From NCBI GenBank assembly GCA_030601885.1, contig JAUWAU010000008.1:1-64000 (forward strand): a stretch of DNA of 64,000 bases, in the 5' to 3' direction. Under the pieces are notes generated by a model. That model was not told the origin of the DNA and made no database searches. It saw only the letters and a program-made list of their open reading frames with translations. How positions within the stretch are numbered: position 1 is the stretch's first letter; every line of letters begins with the position of its first letter. Both the position numbers and the translations under genes were made by a program. The DNA comes from Armatimonadota bacterium. GTDB taxonomy: Bacteria > Armatimonadota > Zipacnadia > JAUWAU01. Positions 28,186-35,570 of the stretch are shown here, piece after piece.

Positions 28186-28965
28186 ATGGCGTTGCGACCC
28201 AAGTGGAGCCCGGAGGACTTGTTCGACGAAGAGCCGGTGCAGGAATATGAGCGGCGTGTGGATCTGCTGTGGCACGACCTAGTCAGAGCCAACTCATCCC
28301 TGTACGTGGTCAACAAGGTCGCGGACTTCCCCACGTGGTTTGCCCCCACCCCTGACGACCAGATCTTCCTCCAGTTGGTAGTTCGCAACTTCCTGGACCA
28401 GGTCGTCTTGGTCTCAGCCAACGCGTTCACCGACAAGAACCCTCGTTCGGTGAGCTTCCCGACCCTCAAGGACTGGATGTTGGGCCACTCCCGCCAGGGG
28501 ATCCGCGACGAGCTCTCGGCGTACCTGGCGCACGTGGAGCCGGGCGACGATACGATAGCCCTCCTCGACAAGGCAAAGACCGTCCGTCACAAGATCATCG
28601 CACACCTGGACTGGGATCTACCGCTCGACGCCCAGAGAATGGCGGAGATGAAGCTCAGCTTGCCGGAACTGCAGCGTCTGCTGGATCACGCGGAGAGCAT
28701 GTTCTCGGCGCTTTACGTCGGCCCTGGCCGCAGCATGTTGCCGCCGCCGTACAGTGAGGCGGTCGAGCACCCGTCCGGAATGGACCCGAGGTCGGACGTC
28801 GAGCGCCTGCTTGACGTGCTGGCGGCTGACAGCGCGTTTCTGCGAGCGCCCGATGAGCAGAAGGAGGTCTGGCCTTACCACGCCAAGTCCCTTACGCACG
28901 CCCAGAGAGAGGAGTTCAACTACTGGCGGCGGCGTGTTGGGCTCGCGGAGGTGCCCTTCGACTGA
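28186..28965 (+). CDS. HEPN-domain protein, AbiU2-like
   Basis: 259 aa from the ATG at 28186 (GTG 28177 is an alternative). All-helical in appearance and without a signal peptide. The core (20-165) has the layout of AbiU2-like proteins, ending in KAKTVRHKIIAHLDWD near residue 135; RHKIIAH matches the HEPN R-x4-6-H ribonuclease signature. HEPN proteins with this motif are often RNA-cleaving toxins of abortive-infection or toxin-antitoxin systems. The C-terminal 80 aa are not recognised. Downstream of a RelA/SpoT-domain gene on the same strand, it may be part of a defence module. The family call rests on pattern recognition and was not searched. Confidence 0.6.
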   Translation: MALRPKWSPEDLFDEEPVQEYERRVDLLWHDLVRANSSLYVVNKVADFPTWFAPTPDDQIFLQLVVRNFLDQVVLVSANAFTDKNPRSVSFPTLKDWMLGHSRQGIRDELSAYLAHVEPGDDTIALLDKAKTVRHKIIAHLDWDLPLDAQRMAEMKLSLPELQRLLDHAESMFSALYVGPGRSMLPPPYSEAVEHPSGMDPRSDVERLLDVLAADSAFLRAPDEQKEVWPYHAKSLTHAQREEFNYWRRRVGLAEVPFD

Positions 28966-29300
28966 GCACCTCTTGCCTGCGAGGGTGACCCAAGTGCCCG
29001 GGCCACTTGGGCAAAAAACGCACTCCATACCTCATCGACGTTGTCCGGCCTCCCCTCCGTCCGCATCCGCACGAGCACCGTGCCCCACTCGGGGATCGCG
29101 AACCACTTGTTCTCGTTGAAGCCGGAGGCGGCGTACGTGCGCACAGGCGCACCGGGCCATTTGCGCTTGCCATCCGGCTTGATGCCGTTGACCCACCAGT
29201 TGAGGCCGTACACGCCGCGGCCGTCGATGCGCTTCTGGCGGTCGCTGATGGGGTTGTGCGGTATCGAGGCGGGGACCCGGAGCGGTGTCGCCTCACCCAT
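28920..29300 (-). pseudogene. C-terminal fragment of a serine hydrolase (beta-lactamase family)
   Basis: 126 codons whose first 100 residues look like the end of a class C-type serine hydrolase: TPLRVPASIP, GRGVYGLNWWVNG, APVRTYAASGFNENKWF and AIPEWGTVLVRM. The catalytic SxxK and YxN portions are missing, and no good ribosome binding site precedes the ATG at 29300. It sits 20 bp after the complete hydrolase on the same strand, and its 3' end overlaps the convergent HEPN gene by about 45 bp with a non-family tail. It is probably what remains of a second hydrolase after deletion, possibly when the neighbouring module arrived. Confidence 0.6.
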
Positions 29301-29320
29301 CCACGTGGCGGCATGCCGAC

Positions 29321-30403
29321 TTATCTCCGAACCGACGCCACGATCGGCTCCAGGAACGACCTCAGCACATCGTAATGCTGCCGGTCCTCGGCCCTCTTCC
29401 AGTCGCGGCCGGCGCGGGAGGCCACGATGTCGAGGCTAGGGATGACGATGATGAAGCTGTCGTGCAGGCCCCAGGACCAGTAGGCGTCGCGCGGCACGTC
29501 GGGAAGGGCGCCGTCGGCGTTGTTCCACCAGAGCAGGCCGTAGTGATCCGACGCGTTGCCGTGTCGGTCGGTCTCCTCCGGCAGCCCGACGACGCCGGGC
29601 ACGGGCCGGCGAGCGGCGTCTACGAAGCTGCGCGGGATGATCTGCTCCCCCTGCCACTGGCCGCCGCGCAGGTACAGGTAACCGATCCGCGCCATCGCAT
29701 CCACGTTCGCGCTGATGCCCGAGCCGAACTCCCGCCGCTTGATGCCGTTTATCGTGTCCTCGCGATAGGCGTTCTTGCGCCACGCCAGGTCCTCGGACGT
29801 GATCCCCAGCGGCGTGAACACGCGGTCGAACATCAGCGTGTTGAGATCCTGCCCATAGAGGAGCGTGATGCACTCGGCGAGCCAGTTGGGGCCGCCGTCG
29901 CTGTAGTGCCACTGGGTTCCCGGTTTGAAGATCAGGGGCTGGTAGCCGCCGGGCTTCTCGAAGCCGGCCGTCTGTGTTGCCAGATGCAGAATGGTGATCT
30001 CGTCCAGCCAGCCGGTCTCGGCGTTGCTCTCGGGGGGCACCCCGAAGGTCGGATGATGCTGCTTGGCCTTGTCTTCGAGCCTGATCTTTCCGTCCTTGAG
30101 GGCCAGCCCCAGCGCCGTGACGCCGATGGACTTCGTCGTCGATTTCAGGTCGTACCGCTTCTCTGGATCCCCCCACGACAGCACCAACTTCCCGCCGCGA
30201 GTGATGTAGCCCGAGCCGCCGCCGGTGAGCGCATAGTCGCGCGCCTGCTGCAGCATCCTCTCGTCCATGCCAGCCTCCGCCGGCTGCGCCCGCGGCCACT
30301 CGGGCATCGGCCACACGTCCGCGGCCGTTGCACAGTTCGCCAGCGCGACTGTCAGGATACCGGCGCAGAGGAAAGCTGCCGAGGCAATGCTCAACGGACT
30401 CAT
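29321..30403 (-). CDS. Secreted serine hydrolase, beta-lactamase/penicillin-binding-protein family
   Basis: 360 aa from the ATG at 30403, preceded by GGAGGT; an N-terminal signal peptide (LSIASAAFLCAGILTVALA) follows. The nucleophile motif SxxK is seen as DLKSTTKSIG near residue 85, with YSDGGPN (Y-x-x motif) near 168 and a C-terminal WGLHDSFIIVIP strand. Family members (class C beta-lactamase fold) cleave esters or amides; many environmental ones are esterases or D-aminopeptidases. A promoter candidate sits just upstream. It is followed by a truncated relative. Confidence 0.9.
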   Translation of the reverse strand: MSPLSIASAAFLCAGILTVALANCATAADVWPMPEWPRAQPAEAGMDERMLQQARDYALTGGGSGYITRGGKLVLSWGDPEKRYDLKSTTKSIGVTALGLALKDGKIRLEDKAKQHHPTFGVPPESNAETGWLDEITILHLATQTAGFEKPGGYQPLIFKPGTQWHYSDGGPNWLAECITLLYGQDLNTLMFDRVFTPLGITSEDLAWRKNAYREDTINGIKRREFGSGISANVDAMARIGYLYLRGGQWQGEQIIPRSFVDAARRPVPGVVGLPEETDRHGNASDHYGLLWWNNADGALPDVPRDAYWSWGLHDSFIIVIPSLDIVASRAGRDWKRAEDRQHYDVLRSFLEPIVASVRR

Positions 30404-30440
30404 GTCTGTGCCGCACCTCCGCCGTGTGTTGTGCTTCGGC

Positions 30441-30470
30441 ATCATAATGCATACGGTCCTGTTTTGTCAC
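30441..30470 (-). promoter_or_regulatory. Candidate sigma-70 promoter for the serine hydrolase
   Basis: On the minus strand GTGACA (30470-30465) and TATGAT (30446-30441) are separated by 18 bp, and the predicted start lies about 30 bp before the ATG at 30403. Confidence 0.5.
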
Positions 30471-30744
30471 TGCCTGAAGCAGCTCTGAGGATTGGGGAGC
30501 GTCCTGTCGCTCGGCGAACGAGGTGGCTGGAAGGAGTGCGCCATACCAACGGCAAAATGCCCATCATCCTGACGAGCACCGCCAGCGGCTTGACGAGCTG
30601 GCCCCCGGCGGGGAGCTGGGGGCCGCCGGAGCAAGCTGCTCCGGCTACAACAGGTGGGCCGACGGGCCGAATCTTCGAAGCAGACTTCCACCCGCACAGG
30701 CTTCGCTGGCAGTGGATGGGCAAGTAACGAGAGGCCATCATCGC
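30471..30744. repeat. Divergent gap with one copy of the CCGGAGC-type palindromic repeat
   Basis: The segment 30626-30680 (CCGGAGC, 5-nt loop, GCTCCGGCTACAAC, then a tail ending AATCTTCG) matches units at 52010-52063 and 52127-52180, 21 kb away. The rest of the gap before the phosphoribosyltransferase gene shows no ORF of coding character. Confidence 0.65.
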
Positions 30745-31455
30745 ATGAGCTCGAACGTCGAGCGTACGGTCTTTGATCTGCCTCATTTGCGCGACCGGGC
30801 CCGCGTCTTTCGCGACCGGGCCGACGCGGGCCGTGTGCTCGCCGGCATGTTGGAGGACTATCGCGGCGGCCAGGCGCTGGTGCTCGCCGTTCCCGCCGGG
30901 GGCGTGCCCGTGGCCGCGGTTGTCGCGAAAGAGCTGGATCTTCCCCTCGATGTCGCCGTCGTCAGCAAGATCACCCTCCCCTGGAACTCCGAGGCGGGAT
31001 ACGGTGCGGTGGCGTTCGACGGTACCGTGCGTCTGAACGAGGCGCTCGTGCGCCAGGTGCGCCTGGACGACCAGGACGTTGAACGAGGCATTGCAGCGAC
31101 CAGAGAAAAGGTCGCCAGGCGGGTGAAGACGCTCCGGGGCGATCGGCGGTTGCCAGACCTGGTGGACCGAACAATCATTCTGATCGATGACGGCCTGGCG
31201 TCCGGGTTCACTTTGCGGGTCGCCGTCGAGGCTCTGCGGAAAGCTGATGCTCGACGCATCGTGCTGGCCGTTCCAACAGCTCACAGGGAATCCGTCGAGC
31301 GCCTGAGACAACAGGTGGAGGCGCTGTACTGCCCAAACATTCGTGGCGGGTGGCGTTATGCCGTTGCTAGTGCGTACGAACGCTGGTGGGACGTAGACAT
31401 AGGCGAGGTCAAGGAGATCCTTGCCCGGTTCGCCTCCCGTCGTGACGGTCAGTAG
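30745..31455 (+). CDS. Phosphoribosyltransferase-family protein
   Basis: 236 aa. The ATG at 30745 begins the conserved part. The N-terminal region (FRDRADAGRVLAGML, VLAVPAGGVPVAAVVAKEL) and the PRPP-binding loop TIILIDDGLASGFTL near residue 150 define a type I PRTase fold, similar to predicted phosphoribosyltransferases often annotated with or fused to dienelactone-hydrolase-like domains. No base-specific features allow naming a substrate. Upstream is a repeat-bearing gap; downstream lies the convergent rhaA gene. Confidence 0.88.
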   Translation: MSSNVERTVFDLPHLRDRARVFRDRADAGRVLAGMLEDYRGGQALVLAVPAGGVPVAAVVAKELDLPLDVAVVSKITLPWNSEAGYGAVAFDGTVRLNEALVRQVRLDDQDVERGIAATREKVARRVKTLRGDRRLPDLVDRTIILIDDGLASGFTLRVAVEALRKADARRIVLAVPTAHRESVERLRQQVEALYCPNIRGGWRYAVASAYERWWDVDIGEVKEILARFASRRDGQ

Positions 31456-31605
31456 TCAGTGCCAGCCCCCAACCCAGACGCATCTCCGTTGGTCGCACGG
31501 AGCGCCGCTTCTGCTCCACCACGAGCATCCCCTACAGCCCGCACGCCGCATCTGACCCCTCATGCCCTCGTGGCCTCGTTTTCGCGGGGGAACTGCCCGT
31601 GCTGC

Positions 31606-32904
31606 TTACGAGCGACTGGCGAGGACGCGCTCTTCGTAACTCCGCACATCGGCCAGCCACGCCAATCCGACGGGCACGTCAGCCTGCATGCAGGCGTAGT
31701 CCCATACGGCGCCGAAGGGCAGCTCCGCCCGCCGCTCCTCCAGAGCCAGCTTGGCGGCGCCGTCGTTCGCAGCTTCCGCCTGTTTGGCCAACTGCCAGGG
31801 CTCGAGCAGGGCGTAGAGGATGGCCTTGCGCAGGGCCCGCACTCCGACTACCCAGGCTGCCACGCGGTTGATGCTGGCGTCGAAGAAATCGGTGGCCCAC
31901 AGGATCTTCTTCAGCGCCCCGCTCCGGACCGCCTCATCGCACACTGCCCGCAGATCATCGGTGAAGCGCACCACGTGATCGCTGTCCCAGCGAATGCCGC
32001 GGCTGGCGTGGATGAGGATACGGTTCACGAATAGCACGGCCGCAGAGATCTTGTCGGCGATGGTCTCCGTGGGGTGAAAGTGTCCCATGTCGAAGCACAC
32101 CCCCACGCCCCGTGTGGCGGCGTAGAGGAGGTAGAATTCGTGGGAGCCGACGGTGTAGTCCTCGAGCCCGATGCCGAAGAGCTTGCTCTCTACGGTGTCC
32201 ACGACCTTTGGCATCTTCTTCTCCAGGATGGCATCCAGGGACTGGATCAGCCGCTGGCGGGGGGCTTTCCGGTCAACCGTGCTGTCCTTGCGCCCATCGG
32301 GAATCCAGATGTTGCACACGCACTCGCCCAACTGGCGCGCGATGTGTCGGGAGATGCTGCGGCAGGCCAGGCAGTGGCGCGTCCAGAACTGGCGCACAGC
32401 TCTCTTCGGGTGCGACAATGTGAGGCCATCGGCAGCCATCGGATGGGCGAAGCAGGTGGGGTTGAAGTCTAAGCCCCAGCCGTGGCGCTTGCACCAGTCT
32501 ATCCACGTGGAGAAGTGCTGTGGCTCCAATTCGTCCCGCTCCACCGCCTTGGTACCCGTCTCGGCGTACATGGCGTGGAGGTTAAAGCGGAGCGTGCCCG
32601 GGATCAGACTGGCAGCCATCTCGAAGTCCTGCCGAATCTCGTCTCCCGTCCTGGCCGCTCCCGGATAGCCCCCGGTCGCCTGAAGCCCGCCACTATCCAC
32701 CTCACCCTCCCGTCTCTCCAGGCCCCTCACATCGTCCGCCTGCCAGCAGTGCACCGACACGGGTACATTCAACGCCGTCTCGATGGCCTCGTCGAGATCC
32801 ACACCCAACTCCTGGAACTGCTGCTGGGCGACCCAGCAACCCGCGTCCACCTGCGGGCCCTTCGAGCTCTCGGCCTCGTGCTGCAGAAAGTCCGACAGTT
32901 TCAC
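31606..32904 (-). CDS. rhaA: L-rhamnose isomerase
   Basis: 432 aa. The GTG at 32904 is chosen because GAGGAGG lies nine bases upstream and homology starts there; a longer upstream frame is non-coding. The protein follows E. coli RhaA along its length: PVSVHCWQADDV near 50, GLDFNPTCFAHP near 150, NIWIPDGRKD, VDTVESKLFGIGLEDYTVGS, the metal ligands in DMGHFHPTE near 270, and DFFDASINR near 340. It converts L-rhamnose to L-rhamnulose in the cytoplasm using divalent metal ions. No rhaB or rhaD is in the window. It suggests that rhamnose is a product of the secreted enzymes. Confidence 0.95.
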   Translation of the reverse strand: MKLSDFLQHEAESSKGPQVDAGCWVAQQQFQELGVDLDEAIETALNVPVSVHCWQADDVRGLERREGEVDSGGLQATGGYPGAARTGDEIRQDFEMAASLIPGTLRFNLHAMYAETGTKAVERDELEPQHFSTWIDWCKRHGWGLDFNPTCFAHPMAADGLTLSHPKRAVRQFWTRHCLACRSISRHIARQLGECVCNIWIPDGRKDSTVDRKAPRQRLIQSLDAILEKKMPKVVDTVESKLFGIGLEDYTVGSHEFYLLYAATRGVGVCFDMGHFHPTETIADKISAAVLFVNRILIHASRGIRWDSDHVVRFTDDLRAVCDEAVRSGALKKILWATDFFDASINRVAAWVVGVRALRKAILYALLEPWQLAKQAEAANDGAAKLALEERRAELPFGAVWDYACMQADVPVGLAWLADVRSYEERVLASRS

Positions 32905-33098
32905 GCTTGCCGCCTCCTCAGAGGATGTGGCATAACACAAGCGACCGTCTGCGGCACGTCTTCTCCCTCCTCTCACTCCCCTTCTCGCCCACTGCTCTCC
33001 TGGGCTTTGCCGGCCTGCGCGACTGCAAGCGGAGACAAACAGGCCCTCGCCGCCTGTAATGTTCCGCGCGGCGAGGGCCCATGCACTACAGTGCAAAG

Positions 33099-33401
33099 CT
33101 AGACGGTCACCGATACCACTATGTCTCCCTCGGCGACGTCGATGAGCCGGACGCCACCGCCAGTCCGGCTCCGCTTGGCAACGTCGTCTACTCTGATCAG
33201 TATTGCCATGCCACATGCGGTGACTATCAACGCCTTCTGATCTACGCCTGTCTGCACGTGTGCCACATCGGCAATTGCGGCCCCATCCAAGTTCCCCCAG
33301 GTCTTTACACCCTTGCCACCACGATTTCGTACCGGGTACTCGTCGGGTGAGACGAGCTTACCACGTCCGTCATTGAGCACCATCAAGGCTGCATCAGCCA
33401 A
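33099..33401 (-). CDS. Orphan two-blade GyrA C-terminal-domain protein
   Basis: 100 aa from a TTG at 33401 with GGGGAGGTG seven bases upstream (a GTG at 33410 overlaps that site). The sequence aligns by eye with the last two blades of the GyrA C-terminal DNA-wrapping domain: LVSPDEYPVRNRGGKGVKTW, ALIVTACGMAILIRVDDV and GGGVRLIDVAEGDIVVSV. No breakage-reunion domain or earlier blades are present, and the upstream frame closes. It ends with its own TAG. It may bind DNA or partner gyrase, or be a relic of a gyrA tail that kept a start site. It is upstream of rhaA on the same strand (195-bp gap) and divergent from rpmB. Confidence 0.7.
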   Translation of the reverse strand: MADAALMVLNDGRGKLVSPDEYPVRNRGGKGVKTWGNLDGAAIADVAHVQTGVDQKALIVTACGMAILIRVDDVAKRSRTGGGVRLIDVAEGDIVVSVTV

Positions 33402-33493
33402 ACGATTCACCTCCCCTCTTTATCCGCCGTCAGTGACAACCGTCATACGAAGGCCACTGCTCGCCCGTGAGCCGCGGGCGGGCAGGAAAACCC

Positions 33494-33523
33494 TTGCCAA
33501 GTGGGGGCTCCTTTTGCTACAGT
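33494..33523 (+). promoter_or_regulatory. Candidate promoter for rpmB
   Basis: TTGCCA (33494-33499), an 18-bp spacer and an extended -10 TGCTACAGT (33515-33523) lie about 120 bp before the rpmB start. No other ORF separates them. Confidence 0.4.
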
Positions 33524-33644
33524 GTTCGTCTGTACGCGCAGCCGGCGACCCGGAAATCGCCCGCTGCCGGCTCTGCTTGTCGATTTGGATCGCATGCTCG
33601 CGAGCAGCGTTCAGTGCGAAGAATCTATACAAGGGTGACATGCA

Positions 33645-33833
33645 ATGGCGCGAAAATGCCGGATATGCGGAAAGGGCCCCATGGCGGGTCATAACGTGAG
33701 CCACTCGCTGCGTCACACAAAGCGGCGGTTCCTGCCGAACCTGCAGCGCGTGAGAATCCTCGTGGACGGGTCTCCCCGCCGCGTACGCGTGTGCACATCG
33801 TGTCTGAAGTCGAATAAGGTCAGGAAGCCCTGA
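33645..33833 (+). CDS. rpmB: 50S ribosomal protein L28
   Basis: 62 aa, the usual length. Starts [20 protein letters not shown] and keeps the family pattern through [12 protein letters not shown] to [13 protein letters not shown]. It is the zinc-binding (C+) version: CxxC at residues 5-8 and CxxC near the C-terminus. AAGGG precedes the ATG at 33645. It is monocistronic here, between an orphan gyrase-like gene and an ABC ATPase on the opposite strand. Confidence 0.97.
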   Translation: MARKCRICGKGPMAGHNVSHSLRHTKRRFLPNLQRVRILVDGSPRRVRVCTSCLKSNKVRKP

Positions 33834-33858
33834 GGCCGCCGTAGACAGGGCGTTCGTC

Positions 33859-34698
33859 TCAGTTTACCCGCTCCCCCGTGCCGTTAGCCGTCGCGCCCGC
33901 CCTCGTAGACTGCGGCAACAGGATTATCTGCGGACGGCCGCTCCTGGGATGCCGGGCGACGACGACGTCTGTGCCATACACGGCATCAATGATGGGGGCG
34001 GTAATGACCTCTTCCGGCGTTCCGACCGCGAATATCTCCCCGGCCTTGAGAACAACGAGGTAGTCGCAGTACTGGCTCGCCAGATTCAGGTCGTGCATGA
34101 CGATCAGGGTCGTGACGCTTTCGGTTCGGTTCAGCCGAGCGACTATGTCCAGTATTTCGACCTGATGGTTGATGTCCAGCGCGGCCGTCGGCTCGTCGAG
34201 TAACAGTATCTCCGGCTGCTGTGCCAGTGCACGGGCGACTATCACTCGCTGCTTTTCGCCCCCGCTGAGCTGAGTGACGAGGCGCTCCGCCAGCTCCCAG
34301 CAGTCGGTCTCCTCCATAGCGCGGCGGACAATGGCGAGATCTCGCTCCGATTCGGCCTCCAGCCGTCCCAGGTACGGCGCCCGGCCCATGAGGACGATTT
34401 CCAGCGCGGTGAAGTCGAAGCTAATCGGGCTCTCCTGCGGCACCACACCCAGCCGCCGGGCCAGTTGCTTGGTCTCCCACCGCAACACATCCTCCCCATC
34501 CAGAAGCACACAGCCCCGTCGCGGCCTGAGAACGCGGGCAATGGTCCGCAGCAGCGTTGACTTGCCTGAGCCGTTCGGGCCAATGATGCCGGCCATGTCG
34601 CCGGCCTGGACCTCAAGGCTCACGCCCTGAAGGGCGGGGATGCTGCCATACTCGACTGCTAAGTCCCGTATGATCAACTGGGCGCACGGCGTTGCCAT
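33859..34698 (-). CDS. ABC transporter ATP-binding protein, siderophore/B12 (FecE/BtuD) type
   Basis: 279 aa from the ATG at 34698; the longer open frame upstream runs under the divergent cupin gene. It has a full nucleotide-binding domain: Walker A GPNGSGKST near residue 40, Q-loop VVPQESP, signature LSGGEKQR near 145, Walker B ILLLDEP, and H-loop VMHDLN. Spacing and the C-terminal sequence (AGEIFAVGTPEEVITAPIIDAVYG) fit importers for iron-siderophore, heme or cobalamin. No permease or binding protein is adjacent, so it must pair with components elsewhere. Confidence 0.92.
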   Translation of the reverse strand: MATPCAQLIIRDLAVEYGSIPALQGVSLEVQAGDMAGIIGPNGSGKSTLLRTIARVLRPRRGCVLLDGEDVLRWETKQLARRLGVVPQESPISFDFTALEIVLMGRAPYLGRLEAESERDLAIVRRAMEETDCWELAERLVTQLSGGEKQRVIVARALAQQPEILLLDEPTAALDINHQVEILDIVARLNRTESVTTLIVMHDLNLASQYCDYLVVLKAGEIFAVGTPEEVITAPIIDAVYGTDVVVARHPRSGRPQIILLPQSTRAGATANGTGERVN

Positions 34699-34884
34699 GG
34701 AAGAGGCCCTGCCCCGCAGGCCCCCGGACGCCCCTGCGGCGCTTCTGGCACATTCTATGCAGGTATGTGGCGCCCTGTCAAGCATCTGAAGGCCCCAAAT
34801 GCAGGATAACGGGCCGCTCCGGGGAAGTTGCGTGGCAAGCAGCGTACGAGGCGTACAACGAGCCCCGGACAGGTGAACGCTGAG

Positions 34885-35322
34885 ATGAGCCACCAGAGAG
34901 AACGATTTGTCAGGCCGCAGGATGTCGAAACGCAAGTGTTCGATTGGGGGTATTTGAAGTGGCTCAGCGAGCCACGGGTGACGGCGGCCGAGAAGTTCAG
35001 TGCGGGGGTGGTCATCCTCAAGCCCGGCGCTGGGCACACGGCACACCGACATCCGGGCTGCGAGGAGATTCTGTACGTGATCAGCGGAACCGGCGAGCAG
35101 ATGGTCGCCGATGAGCGACGCAGCATCGCCGCGGGAGATCTCATTCACATCCCTCCGGACGTGGAGCACGAAACGATCAACACCGCCTGGGAGGAGTTGA
35201 AGCTTCTCGCTGTCTACGCGCCACCCGGCCCGGAGGTCGAGCTGCGTGCGATGCCCGAATGCACCATATTGCGTCCGGGCGAATTGCCCACACTCCAGAC
35301 ACCACGGGAGCACGACACGTGA
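34885..35322 (+). CDS. Cupin-domain protein
   Basis: 145 aa; the ATG at 34885 follows AGGTGA. A single conserved beta-barrel cupin with metal ligands in GHTAHRHPGCEEILYVISG near residues 50-68 and a second motif LIHIPPDVEHETIN near 100. Small single-domain cupins bind metals and act as isomerases, dioxygenases or sugar-binding modules; no substrate can be assigned. It is divergent from the ABC ATPase gene. Confidence 0.9.
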   Translation: MSHQRERFVRPQDVETQVFDWGYLKWLSEPRVTAAEKFSAGVVILKPGAGHTAHRHPGCEEILYVISGTGEQMVADERRSIAAGDLIHIPPDVEHETINTAWEELKLLAVYAPPGPEVELRAMPECTILRPGELPTLQTPREHDT

Positions 35323-35418
35323 GTCAGATCACACTCACCCGGTTTCCGGGCGCGACGCAGACCTACTCAGGAACCAGGGGCAGCGTGACACGTTATACTC
35401 AATACAAACCCTCCCTAT

Positions 35419-35483
35419 GCGAAAGCTGCTGCATGCTCCCAGCCACAGCCGTACGAGGGGCGCAGCAGCTTTCGCTGTTTTCC
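35419..35483 (+). terminator. Hairpin with U-tract after the cupin gene
   Basis: A perfect 14-bp stem (GCGAAAGCTGCTGC 35419-35432 with 35462-35475), a 29-nt loop, then TGTTTTCC. It lies about 100 bp past the cupin stop and before the radical SAM gene; termination or attenuation are both possible. Confidence 0.5.
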
Positions 35484-35570
35484 TGACGGGAGCGATGTGC
35501 TCTGGCTCGAGTTCGGCCTGACAGATCCCCTTACACATGGCGCCACCTCGCGGGCAGAGAGCAAGCCCTC

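Noticed and set aside
33081..33350. 89-codon plus-strand frame opposite the orphan GyrA-like gene
   Set aside because: The minus strand matches GyrA blades; the plus-strand product has no features.
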